Of a stretch of DNA of 64,000 bases, positions 15,480 through 24,798 are shown piece by piece. Where the stretch lies: NCBI RefSeq assembly GCF_040359615.1, contig NZ_CP132942.1, positions 4,650,001 through 4,714,000 of the forward strand. Reading direction: 5' to 3'. How positions within the stretch are numbered: the stretch's first letter is position 1; every line of letters begins with the position of its first letter. This DNA comes from Tunturibacter psychrotolerans (GTDB taxonomy: Bacteria; Acidobacteriota; Terriglobia; Terriglobales; Acidobacteriaceae). The notes under the pieces are model-generated. The model searched no databases. It saw only the letters and a list, made by a program, of their open reading frames with translations, and had not been told where the DNA came from. Both the position numbers and the translations under genes were made by a program.

Positions 15480-16841
15480 ATGGAATATCAAATTATGGCA
15501 CATGCCTTTCTCTCAAAACGCATCGTCACGCCCCAAGGCACACAACCGGGAGCGCTTCTCGTAGAAGATGGAACGATACGCGCCGTCTGCCGCCCATCTG
15601 AGGTGCCAGCCGACGCCATCATTCACGACTGCGGCAACGACGCTCTGCTCCCCGGACTGGTCGACACCCACGTCCACATCAACCAACCGGGCCGCACCGA
15701 ATGGGAGGGTTTCCGCACGGCAACACGTGCTGCCGCCGCCGGGGGCTACACCACCCTGATCGACATGCCGCTGAACTGTCTTCCTGAAACCACAACAGTC
15801 GCCGCACTCGAGCAGAAGCGCAACGCTGCAAAGGGAGAGTGTTTCATCGACTGGGCCACCTGGGGAGGAGCCGTTGCAAACAATCAGCAACAAATCCTTC
15901 CTCTGGCCGACGCGGGTGTACTCGGCTTCAAATGTTTTCTCATCTACCCCGGCTGCGACGGCTTCACCATGATCGACCAACAGCAGTTGGAAGCCGCACT
16001 CCCATCCATCGCGCAGTCCGGCCTCCCCCTCCTTGTCCATGCCGAACTCGCCGGCCCTATCGACGCAGCAACCCAGCGATTAGCCAACGCAGACTGGCGA
16101 AGATACGAGACCTACCTCGCGTCTCGCCCGGACGAAGCTGAACTCCAGGCCATCCGCCTGATGATTCGTCTCTGCCGCCAGTACAGCTTTCGCCTGCACA
16201 TCGTTCATCTCTCCACCGCGCTCGCTCTCTCCGAACTGAAAGCTGCACGCCGCGAAGGCCTTCCCCTCACCGTCGAGACCTGCCCACACTATCTGCACTT
16301 CGCCGCCGAAGATATCCCAGACGGCGCAACTCTACTCAAGTGCGCACCTCCAATCCGCAGCAAAGAAAACCAGCGCGCCCTCTGGCGCGGCCTGCACGAC
16401 GGAACCATCGACATGATCGTCACGGACCACTCGCCCTGCCCGCCCGCGATGAAGCGCATCGATACTGGCCGCTTCGATCAAGCCTGGGGCGGCATCGCCA
16501 GCCTTCCTCTCGCCCTTTCGATCATCCACACCGACTCCTCTCATCGCGGCGGCACGCTCGAAGACATCACCCGCTGGATGAGCACTGCACCAGCCGCACT
16601 CGCCGGCCTCGCCCATCGAGCAGGCTCTCTCCAATCAGGCCGCGACGCAAACTTCATCCTCTTCGACACCGAAACAGAGTTCACCGTAACTCTCGACAAA
16701 CTGCACTATCGCCACACCATCTCACCCTACATGGGCGAAACTCTCCGGGGCGTGGTGAAAGCTACTTATCTGCGCGGGGAACCGGTATACCGTAACGGCA
16801 TCTTTGCTTCGACACCCTCAGGCCGAGAAGTCAAGTTATAG
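15480..16841 (+). CDS. allB: Allantoinase
   Basis: 453 residues from the ATG at 15480; a GTG at 15477 and an ATG at 15495 are in frame. It opens the hydantoin ring of allantoin to give allantoate. Amidohydrolase marks: metal-binding DTHVHINQPGRTEWEGF, the carboxylated lysine in LGFKCFLIY, HAELAGP, IVHLSTALAL, ETCPHYL, and the catalytic aspartate in VTDHSPCP. Length is normal for AllB (about 450). First gene of a tightly packed plus-strand operon; the promoter must lie in the 41-base gap to the divergent deaminase gene or inside that gene. Confidence 0.93.
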   Translation: MEYQIMAHAFLSKRIVTPQGTQPGALLVEDGTIRAVCRPSEVPADAIIHDCGNDALLPGLVDTHVHINQPGRTEWEGFRTATRAAAAGGYTTLIDMPLNCLPETTTVAALEQKRNAAKGECFIDWATWGGAVANNQQQILPLADAGVLGFKCFLIYPGCDGFTMIDQQQLEAALPSIAQSGLPLLVHAELAGPIDAATQRLANADWRRYETYLASRPDEAELQAIRLMIRLCRQYSFRLHIVHLSTALALSELKAARREGLPLTVETCPHYLHFAAEDIPDGATLLKCAPPIRSKENQRALWRGLHDGTIDMIVTDHSPCPPAMKRIDTGRFDQAWGGIASLPLALSIIHTDSSHRGGTLEDITRWMSTAPAALAGLAHRAGSLQSGRDANFILFDTETEFTVTLDKLHYRHTISPYMGETLRGVVKATYLRGEPVYRNGIFASTPSGREVKL

Positions 16842-16854
16842 TAGGCAGACACTC

Positions 16855-17370
16855 ATGAACAAAGTCCTGGCCCGATGGAATTCACTCGATCTCGCCGCCG
16901 CCGCCCGCGAAGCTCTTCCCTGCTGCGGCTCCCTGGCGTGGGCGACCTCACTCGCCTCCACGCGTCCGATCGAAGACGAAGGATCGCTTATCGAAAAATC
17001 TTCTTCCATCTGGCTCAGTCTCCCAGAGGACGCATGGCAGGAGGCCTTCGACAGTCATCCCCGCATCGGCCAAAATCATGCTCAGGTTCACGCAACTGGA
17101 GAGTCCTTGCGCTGGTCGGCACGGGAGCAGCGCGCCGCGCTCACAAAAGATGAAGCCACTAAACTAGCGCTCGAAGACGCAAACCGTCGCTACGAAGAGC
17201 GATTCGGCCGAATCTTCATTGTGTGCGCTTCAGGAAAAACCTCAGCAGAGATCCTCGCCATTGTGGAAACGCGAATGCAAAACGACAACGCAACCGAACT
17301 TCGTGAAGCAGCCGAACAACAACGCCAGATCACACACCTTCGTCTTCACCGCTGGTTAGAGTCAGAGTAA
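16855..17370 (+). CDS. uraD: OHCU decarboxylase (2-oxo-4-hydroxy-4-carboxy-5-ureidoimidazoline decarboxylase)
   Basis: 171 residues from the ATG at 16855. It converts OHCU to S-allantoin, the third step of urate breakdown. Marks: CCGSLAWA near the start, FDSHPRIGQN with the catalytic histidine, EQRAAL, and the C-terminal YEERFGRIFIVCASGKTSAEIL. It is an all-helical cytosolic protein. It starts 13 bases after allB and ends two bases before the HIU hydrolase gene, fitting coordinated production. Confidence 0.92.
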   Translation: MNKVLARWNSLDLAAAAREALPCCGSLAWATSLASTRPIEDEGSLIEKSSSIWLSLPEDAWQEAFDSHPRIGQNHAQVHATGESLRWSAREQRAALTKDEATKLALEDANRRYEERFGRIFIVCASGKTSAEILAIVETRMQNDNATELREAAEQQRQITHLRLHRWLESE

Positions 17371-17372
17371 TC

Positions 17373-17711
17373 ATGGGCATCTCCACGCACATCCTCGACA
17401 CATCGCTTGGCAGGCCAGCCGCGGGCGTTCCAATAACTCTCGCCCGCATAACGAACGAAGAGTGGTTCACACTGAAAGAAGCAACCACCGACGAAGACGG
17501 TCGCTGCAAACATCTTCTGCCCGAAGCAGACGTCTTGCGACCGGGCATCTATCGTATCCACTTTGAAACCCTTGTTTACTACAAACAACACCAGCTACAC
17601 GGCCTTTATCCCTACGTCGAAATTGTCTTCACCGTATCCGAAGGTGAGCAGCACTACCACATCCCTCTGCTCTTGACCGCGAACGGCTACACCACCTACC
17701 GAGGAAGCTGA
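17373..17711 (+). CDS. uraH: 5-hydroxyisourate hydrolase (transthyretin-like)
   Basis: 112 residues. It hydrolyses 5-hydroxyisourate, the product of urate oxidase, to OHCU. Family marks: the N-terminal THILDTSLGRPAAGVPI with the conserved His, the central GRC/LLP strand region, HYHIPLLL, and the diagnostic C-terminal YRGS. There is no signal peptide, so it is cytosolic. It lies between OHCU decarboxylase and urate oxidase with gaps of two and four bases. Confidence 0.95.
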   Translation: MGISTHILDTSLGRPAAGVPITLARITNEEWFTLKEATTDEDGRCKHLLPEADVLRPGIYRIHFETLVYYKQHQLHGLYPYVEIVFTVSEGEQHYHIPLLLTANGYTTYRGS

Positions 17712-17715
17712 CCCG

Positions 17716-18564
17716 ATGATTGAGCTGGCTCAAAATCGTTACGGAAAATCCCGCGTCCGCTTGATGAAGGTGACCCGTCACTCCCACGGCCACGAACTGC
17801 GCGAGTGGACCGTTCAGGTACTTCTAAAGGGAGCCTTCGATAGCGCCCACCTTGACGGCGACAACAGCAAAATTCTGTCGACGGACACCATGAAGAACAC
17901 CGTCTACTCTCTTGCCCGAACCTCCCAAGCAACCTCGATGGAGGACTTCGCCAAAGAACTCGTTGACTTCCTCTTAGGGCACAATCCGCAGGTCTCATCC
18001 GCTTCGGTCAGCATCGAAAGCACCATGTGGAAGCATCTCACCGTTGACGGCAACCCTCATCCCAGCGCCTTCATGCGCGGCAGCGGTGAACTTCAAACGA
18101 CCAACGTAGAGCGCACACAGAGCGGGAGCTTCCTTATCCTCTCGGGCCTCGACAATCTCGTCCTGCTCAAGACCGCGCACTCCAGCTTCGAAGGCTACAT
18201 CAAGGACTCGCTCACCACTCTGCCCGAGACCAAGGATCGCCTCTTCGGAACCGCAGTCCGCGCCGAGTGGCAATATACCTCCGCTACCCTCGACTTCGAA
18301 GCCGTTCGCATAAAAATTCGAGAGACCATGCTCCGCACCTTCGCCAACCACGACAGCAAGTCCGTGCAGCAAACTCTCTACGCGATGGCCGCAAGCGCGC
18401 TCGAAGACGTACCAGAAATCGACGAGATCGAAATCACGATGCCAAACAAACACTGCCTCCTCGTCGACCTCTCCCGCTTCGGCCAGGACAATCCCAACGA
18501 GATCTTCGTTCCCACCGACGAGCCGCATGGATACATCGAAGCTCGCGTTCGTCGCAAATCCTAA
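17716..18564 (+). CDS. Urate oxidase (cofactor-free uricase)
   Basis: 282 residues. It oxidises urate to 5-hydroxyisourate with O2 and no cofactor. Marks: NRYGKSRVRLMKVTR with the catalytic lysine near the N-terminus, GDNSKILSTDTMKNTVYSLA carrying the catalytic threonine, and C-terminal PNKHCLLVDLSRFGQDNPNEIF. Slightly shorter than animal and Bacillus enzymes (about 300) with no peroxisomal tail. Named uox or pucL in other organisms. It starts four bases after the HIU hydrolase stop. Confidence 0.94.
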   Translation: MIELAQNRYGKSRVRLMKVTRHSHGHELREWTVQVLLKGAFDSAHLDGDNSKILSTDTMKNTVYSLARTSQATSMEDFAKELVDFLLGHNPQVSSASVSIESTMWKHLTVDGNPHPSAFMRGSGELQTTNVERTQSGSFLILSGLDNLVLLKTAHSSFEGYIKDSLTTLPETKDRLFGTAVRAEWQYTSATLDFEAVRIKIRETMLRTFANHDSKSVQQTLYAMAASALEDVPEIDEIEITMPNKHCLLVDLSRFGQDNPNEIFVPTDEPHGYIEARVRRKS

Positions 18565-18582
18565 ATCGTCAAATAAGCACCT

Positions 18583-19833
18583 ATGCCAGTAACAAATATA
18601 GATCGCGCCACTCGGATCATAGCCCGCTGCCGGGAGATTGCCGCATTCACCGAAGTCCCGGGCGAGATCACACGCCGTTTCCTAACCCCTCCGATGCACG
18701 CCGTTCACACATCGCTTCGCCAGTGGATGGAAGCGGCCGAAATGACGGTCCAAATTGATGCCATCGGCAACATTCGCGGACTGTTGCAATCTTCCGCTTC
18801 CAATGCACCGCGCATCATCATCGGGTCGCACCTGGACACTGTCCCCAACGCTGGAGCCTTCGATGGAATCCTCGGAGTCGTCCTTGGTATCGCCGTTATC
18901 GAAGAGTTGCAGGGGCGTCAACTTCCGTTCTCCATCGAAGTCATCGGCTTTTCAGAAGAGGAGGGCGTCCGCTTCACCAAGCCATTCCTCGGCAGCCTCG
19001 CAGTTGTCGGAAGATTGGATGACGAAGCACTGAAGCGCACAGATCAAGATGGCATCAGCGTGGCCGACGCGATCGCGCACTACGGCCTCGATCCTGCGCA
19101 TCTTCCTGCCGCAGTTTTATCTAAAGATGTCTTCGCGTATCTCGAGTTTCACATTGAACAGGGTCCCGTACTCGAGAACGAAGATGCCTCACTGGGAGTA
19201 GTCGAGGCTCTCGTAGGACAGACCCGAATGCAGTTCATCTTTGACGGACAGGCAAATCACGCAGGAACTACGCCCATGCACCTGCGACACGACGCGATGG
19301 CCGCAGCCGCCAAATGGATCGTCGCCGTCGAAGAGTACGCCATCTCCCACAAAGGCCTCGTCGCAACCGTTGGGAAGTTAGAAGCTTCCCCTGGCGCTGG
19401 AAACGTAATCGCCGGAAGAGTGCGGACGTCGCTCGATGTGCGCCACGCTAAGGACGAAACGCGCCACGCCGCCGTGACTGCGCTGATCGACAGTGCAACC
19501 TCATTCGCCGCTAAACGCGGCATAAAAGTCTCAACACAGATCGAGATGGATCAGCCCGCCGTACCGCTCGATCCGCACCTGACGACCATACTGCACAACG
19601 CCGCGTCGAAACTCGGCTTTCCCCACAGCAGGATGACCAGTGGCGCCGGCCATGACGCAATGATTCTTGCCCCAACCATTCCCTCCGCCATGCTCTTTCT
19701 CCGCAGCCCCGGAGGTCTCAGCCATCATCCCGACGAAGCCGTGCTTCCACAGGACGTAGAGGCCGCCCTCGCAACAGCAATGGAGTTCCTCGAACAGTTG
19801 AGTGATGATAAAACCAAAGACGACCATGCATAA
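18583..19833 (+). CDS. allC: Allantoate amidohydrolase (M20 family)
   Basis: 416 residues. It hydrolyses allantoate to ureidoglycine, CO2 and ammonia. M20 metal ligands and surroundings: IIGSHLDTVPNAGAFDG, IGFSEEEGVRF, FHIEQGPVLE, the dimer-domain QANHAGTTPMHLRHD, and C-terminal SGAGHDAMILA plus GLSHHPDE. These fit the AllC/HyuC group. The stop overlaps the next gene (ureidoglycine aminohydrolase) by eight bases, so product and next enzyme are made together. A second M20 enzyme follows two genes later. Confidence 0.92.
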   Translation: MPVTNIDRATRIIARCREIAAFTEVPGEITRRFLTPPMHAVHTSLRQWMEAAEMTVQIDAIGNIRGLLQSSASNAPRIIIGSHLDTVPNAGAFDGILGVVLGIAVIEELQGRQLPFSIEVIGFSEEEGVRFTKPFLGSLAVVGRLDDEALKRTDQDGISVADAIAHYGLDPAHLPAAVLSKDVFAYLEFHIEQGPVLENEDASLGVVEALVGQTRMQFIFDGQANHAGTTPMHLRHDAMAAAAKWIVAVEEYAISHKGLVATVGKLEASPGAGNVIAGRVRTSLDVRHAKDETRHAAVTALIDSATSFAAKRGIKVSTQIEMDQPAVPLDPHLTTILHNAASKLGFPHSRMTSGAGHDAMILAPTIPSAMLFLRSPGGLSHHPDEAVLPQDVEAALATAMEFLEQLSDDKTKDDHA

Positions 19834-20560
19834 TCTGGGACACACTCGCAGCACCAATCAGCGCGATCATCTTCTCCACACGCCGGACACCTTCGTCCGC
19901 ACAGTGCTGCCAGGCATGGAGCGCGCCGCCGCCGTCGTTCACATCTCACCCGCAGGCGGCGCAGCCTTCACCCAGTACACAGCAGAGCTCGAGCCCGGCG
20001 GCAAGCTCGGATCAACGTCGAACCAACGTTTTATCTATGCGCTCGAAGGCGCAGCCGATCTCGCAACCGATACCAGCTTCCACACACTGATCCCCGGCGG
20101 ATTTGCTTACATCCCCGAGGACGCCACACACACCCTCACCGCACAGCAGCCCACACGACTCGTCGTCATCGAAAAGCCCTACGAAACAATCGCATCTGCT
20201 CCGGCACCAGAGACCTTCGTAGGCCACGAAGACAAAACACTCTCGGTCCCGCTCAACGACGACCCCGACGTTCAGGTTCGCAGCCTCCTGCCCGGCTCGC
20301 CATCCTTCGACTTCGCCGTCAACACAATGACCTATCAACCCGGCGCCGCGCTCAGCATGGTGGAAGTCCACATCATGGAGCACGGCCTGTTGATGCTCGA
20401 AGGCGGTGGCATCTACCGCCTCGGCAACAGTTGGTACCCAGTCACCGCAGGCGACTTCATCTGGATGGGACCCTACTGTCCGCAATGGTTTGGCGCCATC
20501 GGAAAACACCCCGCCAAATACCTCATCTACAAAGACTGGAACCGTCACCCACTGGCCTGA
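19826..20560 (+). CDS. allE: (S)-ureidoglycine aminohydrolase (bicupin)
   Basis: 244 residues from the ATG at 19826, inside the end of allC. It converts unstable ureidoglycine to S-ureidoglycolate, releasing ammonia. Two cupin halves are visible: the first around GGKLGSTSNQRFIYALEG and GGFAYIPEDATHTL, the second around GAALSMVEVHIMEHGLLMLE and AGDFIWMGPYCPQWFGA. The C-terminal YLIYKDWNRHPL is typical of AllE/YlbA. No signal peptide, unlike plant UGHY. The overlap with allC suits channelling of an unstable intermediate. Confidence 0.92.
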   Translation: MHNLGHTRSTNQRDHLLHTPDTFVRTVLPGMERAAAVVHISPAGGAAFTQYTAELEPGGKLGSTSNQRFIYALEGAADLATDTSFHTLIPGGFAYIPEDATHTLTAQQPTRLVVIEKPYETIASAPAPETFVGHEDKTLSVPLNDDPDVQVRSLLPGSPSFDFAVNTMTYQPGAALSMVEVHIMEHGLLMLEGGGIYRLGNSWYPVTAGDFIWMGPYCPQWFGAIGKHPAKYLIYKDWNRHPLA

Positions 20561-20610
20561 ATTTCGCGACAGATCCGCGACAAATCCCACGCAACCCGAG
20601 GCGAAAAGTT

Positions 20611-21870
20611 TTGACACACCAGATCCAGATCAACCAGGCGCGGCTGATAAGCGAACTCCAAACCCTCGCCACCTTCACCCACGCCGAGCCCGTCAGCAAC
20701 GGCACCTCCGTCACCCGCATCGTCTTCTCTGCAGATGACCTCCGCGCCCGCGCCTGGCTGAAAGAACTAGCCGCCGCCGAAGGCTTCGAAGTCCACGACG
20801 ACGCTGTAGGCAACATCTTCATCCGCTGGCCGGGCACAGAGCCGGAACTCCCTGCCGTCGCCACCGGATCCCACACCGACGCCATCCCTCACGCCGGCAT
20901 GTACGACGGCACCGTCGGAGTCCTCGGCGGCCTCGAAGCCATGCGAGCGCTCAAGCGCGGCGGCTTGCAACCCCGTCGCTCCATCGAGCTCGTCATGTTC
21001 ACCTCCGAGGAGCCCACCCGCTTCGGCATCGGCTGTCTCGGCAGCAGACTCATCTCCGGAACTCTCGATCCCAGCCGAGCCGACGCCATGCAGGACAAAG
21101 ATGAAGCGACACTAGCCACCGTTCGTGCGACCGCAGGCTTCTCCGGTTCCCTCGCCTCGGTGCAGCTTCCGTCGAACCACTACCACGCCTGGCTCGAACT
21201 CCACATCGAACAAGGCCCCCTCCTGGAACGCGAAGGCATCCCACTAGGCCTCGTCACCAGCATCGCAGCGCCCGCAGGATATCGCTTCACCATCACCGGC
21301 TTCGGCGGCCACGCAGGAGCGCTTCTGATGCCCGATCGCAAAGACGCCCTCTGTGCCGCCGCTGAACTCATTCTCTCCGTCGAGAAGCACGCCCACGCCA
21401 CCGGAGCCATCGACACCGTCGCTACCATCGGCACCTGCGACGTGCATCCCGGCGCGGTCAACAGTGTTCCCAGCCGCGTCGTCCTACAACTCGACATCCG
21501 CGACACCGACCCCGCCCGCCGCGAATCCGTCATGCAAGCCCTCCGCCGCGACTGCGAAGAACTACGCCTGCGCCGCAAAGTCACAATTACCGAAGAGTTA
21601 GTCAACGCCGACGCCCCTGCACAATCCTCGCCCCATATCGTCGAACTCCTCGAACAGACCTGCGCCGACCAAAAAATCCCCTACAAAAAGATGGTCAGCC
21701 GCGCCTATCACGACTCCCTCTTCATGGCCCGCATCGCACCCATCGCCATGATCTTCATCCCGTGCCGCAACGGCGTAAGCCACAGACCGGACGAATACGC
21801 CACTCCATCGGATACCACTCTCGGGGTAGAGGTGCTTGCCTCAGCCCTTGCTAAACTAGCGTCGGAGTAA
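20611..21870 (+). CDS. Ureidoglycolate amidohydrolase (M20 family)
   Basis: 419 residues if translation begins at the TTG at 20611, which has GAGGCG seven bases upstream; no ATG is available between the allE stop and the conserved region, and the upstream part of the frame overlaps allE. M20 marks: TGSHTDAIPHAGMYDG, MFTSEEPTRFG, LHIEQGPLLERE, GFGGHAGALLMPDRKDA, HPGAVNSVPSR, SRAYHDSLFMA and GVSHRPDE. The GALLMP and HPGAVNSVPS segments recall plant ureidoglycolate amidohydrolase more than allantoate amidohydrolase. With allC and allE upstream, hydrolysis of ureidoglycolate to glyoxylate, ammonia and CO2 is the best reading; a carbamoylase is the alternative. Confidence 0.82.
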   Translation: MTHQIQINQARLISELQTLATFTHAEPVSNGTSVTRIVFSADDLRARAWLKELAAAEGFEVHDDAVGNIFIRWPGTEPELPAVATGSHTDAIPHAGMYDGTVGVLGGLEAMRALKRGGLQPRRSIELVMFTSEEPTRFGIGCLGSRLISGTLDPSRADAMQDKDEATLATVRATAGFSGSLASVQLPSNHYHAWLELHIEQGPLLEREGIPLGLVTSIAAPAGYRFTITGFGGHAGALLMPDRKDALCAAAELILSVEKHAHATGAIDTVATIGTCDVHPGAVNSVPSRVVLQLDIRDTDPARRESVMQALRRDCEELRLRRKVTITEELVNADAPAQSSPHIVELLEQTCADQKIPYKKMVSRAYHDSLFMARIAPIAMIFIPCRNGVSHRPDEYATPSDTTLGVEVLASALAKLASE

Positions 21871-21883
21871 CTCTGCACTCAGC

Positions 21884-23320
21884 ATGGCCATCGAATCGAT
21901 CAATCCCGCCACTGGTAAGCTGTTACGCAGCTTCGACCCCCTCACCGACGAAGCCGCGCGCCAGAAGATCGCTCTCGCCGCCGAATCGTTTCCCACCTAC
22001 TGCCAGGTGCCGCTCGAGCATCGCGCCCTTTGGATGCGCAAGCTCGCGTTCCTTCTCGAACACGAGATCGAAGATCTCTCCACGCTCATCACCCAGGAGA
22101 TGGGAAAGCCCATCGAGGCCGCACACTTCGAAATCCTCAAATGTGCCAGCGTCTGCCGTTACTACGCCGAGCACGCCGCCCGCATCCTCGCACCGGAATC
22201 CATTCCCACCGACGACAGCTACAGCTACGTGCGTTGGGATCCGATCGGCGTCGTTTTAGCCGTCATGCCGTGGAACTTCCCCTTCTGGCAGGTCTTCCGT
22301 TTCCTCGCTCCCGCACTGATGGGCGGCAACGTCGCTCTCCTCAAACATGCCGGAAATGTCCCTCAATGTGCTCTCGCCATCGAATCCCTCGTGCGTCGAG
22401 CGGGCTTCCCACGCGGCGCCTTCCAGAACCTCCTTCTCGAAATTCCTCAGGTCGAAAAAGTCCTGGGAGACGAGCGCATTGCCGCCGTCACCGTCACAGG
22501 CAGCGAGGCCGCAGGTCGAGCCATCGGCGCACAGGCCGGCTGGCTTATCAAAAAGTCCGTCCTTGAATTAGGCGGCAGCGATCCCTTCATCGTCATGCCC
22601 TCTGCCGATCTCGACATGGCCGTCGAAATCGCCGTCCGCGCCCGCTGCGTCAACAGCGGACAATCCTGCATCGCAGCCAAACGCTTCATCGTCGCCGACG
22701 AGATCTACGACGTCTTCGAATCCCGCTTCGTCGCAGGCATGGAAGCCATGCGCGTCGGCGATCCCATGAAAGACGACACCGACATCGGTCCTCTCGCGAC
22801 CGTTCGCGCCCTCGAACTTCTCGAAGCACAGGTGAACGCAGCCACACACGCCGGCGCACGCATCCTCACCGGCGGCGAACGCATGCTCGGCACCGGAAAC
22901 TACTTCGAACCCACCGTCCTCACTGGCGTTCCACGCACCTCCGCGGTCTATCGCGAAGAGTTCTTCGGCCCCGTCGCCATGCTCTTCCGCGCGAAAGACA
23001 CCGAGGAGGCCATCGAGATCGCCAACGACACACCCTTCGGTCTCAGCGCCTCCGTCTGGACTCGCGAGCCCGCCGAACAACAGCGCTTCATCTCCGAGCT
23101 GCAGTGCGGCGGCGTCTTCCTCAACGCGATCGTCGCCAGCGACCCACGCCTCCCCTTCGGCGGCATCAAACGCTCCGGCTACGGCCGCGAGCTCTCTGCC
23201 GCAGGCATGCGCGAGTTCCTCAACGCAAAAACCGTCGTCATCTCCGCGGCAACCTCTGCGAACGAGCCCGCCACCAAACCCTATCTGGTCGACACCGCCG
23301 ACCCCTCCCTCACCCGGTAG
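21884..23320 (+). CDS. NAD(P)-dependent aldehyde dehydrogenase (succinate-semialdehyde dehydrogenase-like)
   Basis: 478 residues, aldehyde dehydrogenase superfamily. Marks: [10 protein letters not shown] at the start, [26 protein letters not shown], the general base in [11 protein letters not shown], the catalytic cysteine in [20 protein letters not shown] and [14 protein letters not shown]. The short N-terminus is like the Sad/GabD1 type of succinate-semialdehyde dehydrogenases, but substrate cannot be fixed by eye. It begins 13 bases after the ureidoglycolate amidohydrolase stop and so is probably the last gene of the purine operon; glyoxylate or another semialdehyde is a possible but unproven substrate. 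Confidence 0.85.
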   Translation: MAIESINPATGKLLRSFDPLTDEAARQKIALAAESFPTYCQVPLEHRALWMRKLAFLLEHEIEDLSTLITQEMGKPIEAAHFEILKCASVCRYYAEHAARILAPESIPTDDSYSYVRWDPIGVVLAVMPWNFPFWQVFRFLAPALMGGNVALLKHAGNVPQCALAIESLVRRAGFPRGAFQNLLLEIPQVEKVLGDERIAAVTVTGSEAAGRAIGAQAGWLIKKSVLELGGSDPFIVMPSADLDMAVEIAVRARCVNSGQSCIAAKRFIVADEIYDVFESRFVAGMEAMRVGDPMKDDTDIGPLATVRALELLEAQVNAATHAGARILTGGERMLGTGNYFEPTVLTGVPRTSAVYREEFFGPVAMLFRAKDTEEAIEIANDTPFGLSASVWTREPAEQQRFISELQCGGVFLNAIVASDPRLPFGGIKRSGYGRELSAAGMREFLNAKTVVISAATSANEPATKPYLVDTADPSLTR

Positions 23321-23434
23321 CTCTCTCAACACGAGACGGCTGTTTTCGGCTAAGCTTCTGTGTCGTCAAGAAGCCTTCTTCGCTCGTCGCGAAGCAAACA
23401 TCGACCCGAGATATTTTCTACCAAGAGGATCATC

Positions 23435-24727
23435 ATGCCCCATCTCAAGTACTTCAGCGGCTTCGGCAATGAGTTCGCCACCGAGGCACACCCCGGTGCC
23501 CTCCCAGTCGGTCAGAACAGCCCGCAAAAGGCCCCGCTCGGCCTCTACACCGAACAACTCAGCGGCAGCCCTTTCACCGCGCCCCGCCTGCTCAATCGCC
23601 GCACCTGGACCTACCGCATCCGCCCCTCCGTCATGCACAAACCCTACGAGCGCATCGCAAACGGCATGGTCCGCTCCACCCCCTTCAACGAAGTCGAGAC
23701 GACCCCAAGCCAACTCCGCTGGGATCCTCTACCCCTGCCAACCACTTCAGTCGACTTTGTAGACGGCCTCACCACCCTCGCGGGCAACGGCGACCTCTCC
23801 ATGCACTCCGGCGTCGCCATCCACATCTACGCCGCGACCAAAAGCATGACCGACCGCTTCTTCTACTCCGCCGACGGCGAACTTCTCTTCGTCCCGCAGC
23901 TCGGCCGCCTCACGCTCCACACCGAACTCGGGATCCTCGAAATCACTCCCGGGGAAATCGCCCTCGTCCCGCGCGGCATCAAATTCCGCGTCGAGCTTCT
24001 CGACCCAGAGGCTCGTGGCTATCTCCTCGAAAACTATGGCGCGCAATTTCGCCTCCCCGAACTCGGAGCAATCGGCGCCAACGGCCTCGCCAACAGCCGC
24101 GACTTCCACACCCCTCACGCCGCCTATGACGACCGCGACAACGGAACCTTCCAGGTCGTCGCAAAGTTCCAGGGCAATCTCTGGGCCACCGACTTTGGCC
24201 ACTCACCACTCGACGTCGTCGCCTGGCACGGCAACTACGCGCCTTGCAAATACGACCTCGCGCGCTTCAACTGCATCAACTCCGTCAGCTTCGACCACCC
24301 CGACCCCTCTATCTACACCGTGCTCACCTCGCCCAGCGAGATTCCCGGCACCGCCAACGTCGACTTCGCCATCTTCCCCCCACGCTGGCTCGTCGCCGAA
24401 CACACCTTCCGTCCACCATGGTTCCATCGCAACTTCATGAACGAGTTCATGGGTCTCGTCAAAGGCGAGTACGACGCAAAAGCCGAAGGCTTCGTTCCCG
24501 GCGGTGCCAGCCTGCATAACTGCATGAGCGGCCACGGCCCCGACGCCGAAACCTTCGACCGCGCCAGCAACGCCGAACTCAAGCCAGTCAAACTCGACGG
24601 CACCCTCGCCTTCATGTTCGAAACCCGCTTCGTCTGCTGTCCCACAAAGTTCGCGATGGACACCGCCGCCCGCCAAAGCGAGTACTACACCTGCTGGCAG
24701 GCCCTGAAGAAAAACTTCAAGCCGTAA
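23435..24727 (+). CDS. hmgA: Homogentisate 1,2-dioxygenase
   Basis: 430 residues from the ATG at 23435 ([18 protein letters not shown]), with an AGAGGA ribosome site eight bases upstream. It opens the ring of homogentisate to maleylacetoacetate in tyrosine/phenylalanine catabolism. Marks: [29 protein letters not shown], the [16 protein letters not shown] segment, the iron-site region [17 protein letters not shown] and [10 protein letters not shown]. Length is normal. The maleylacetoacetate isomerase and fumarylacetoacetase genes are not in the window. It is followed by a hairpin facing the convergent TonB-dependent receptor. Confidence 0.96.
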   Translation: MPHLKYFSGFGNEFATEAHPGALPVGQNSPQKAPLGLYTEQLSGSPFTAPRLLNRRTWTYRIRPSVMHKPYERIANGMVRSTPFNEVETTPSQLRWDPLPLPTTSVDFVDGLTTLAGNGDLSMHSGVAIHIYAATKSMTDRFFYSADGELLFVPQLGRLTLHTELGILEITPGEIALVPRGIKFRVELLDPEARGYLLENYGAQFRLPELGAIGANGLANSRDFHTPHAAYDDRDNGTFQVVAKFQGNLWATDFGHSPLDVVAWHGNYAPCKYDLARFNCINSVSFDHPDPSIYTVLTSPSEIPGTANVDFAIFPPRWLVAEHTFRPPWFHRNFMNEFMGLVKGEYDAKAEGFVPGGASLHNCMSGHGPDAETFDRASNAELKPVKLDGTLAFMFETRFVCCPTKFAMDTAARQSEYYTCWQALKKNFKP

Positions 24728-24744
24728 AAGCTCCTCCAACACAA

Positions 24745-24787
24745 ACAGCACAGGCGCGACCGAAGACCAAGGTCGCGCCTATGCTGT
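24745..24787. terminator. Long hairpin between hmgA and the TonB-dependent receptor
   Basis: A 10-bp stem AGGCGCGACC (24752-24761) with GGTCGCGCCT (24771-24780), extended past one mismatch by ACAGCA with TGCTGT. It lies between two convergent genes. No long T run follows on either strand, so this may be an mRNA 3'-end structure rather than a classical intrinsic terminator. Confidence 0.6.
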
Positions 24788-24798
24788 CTTCAATCGAA

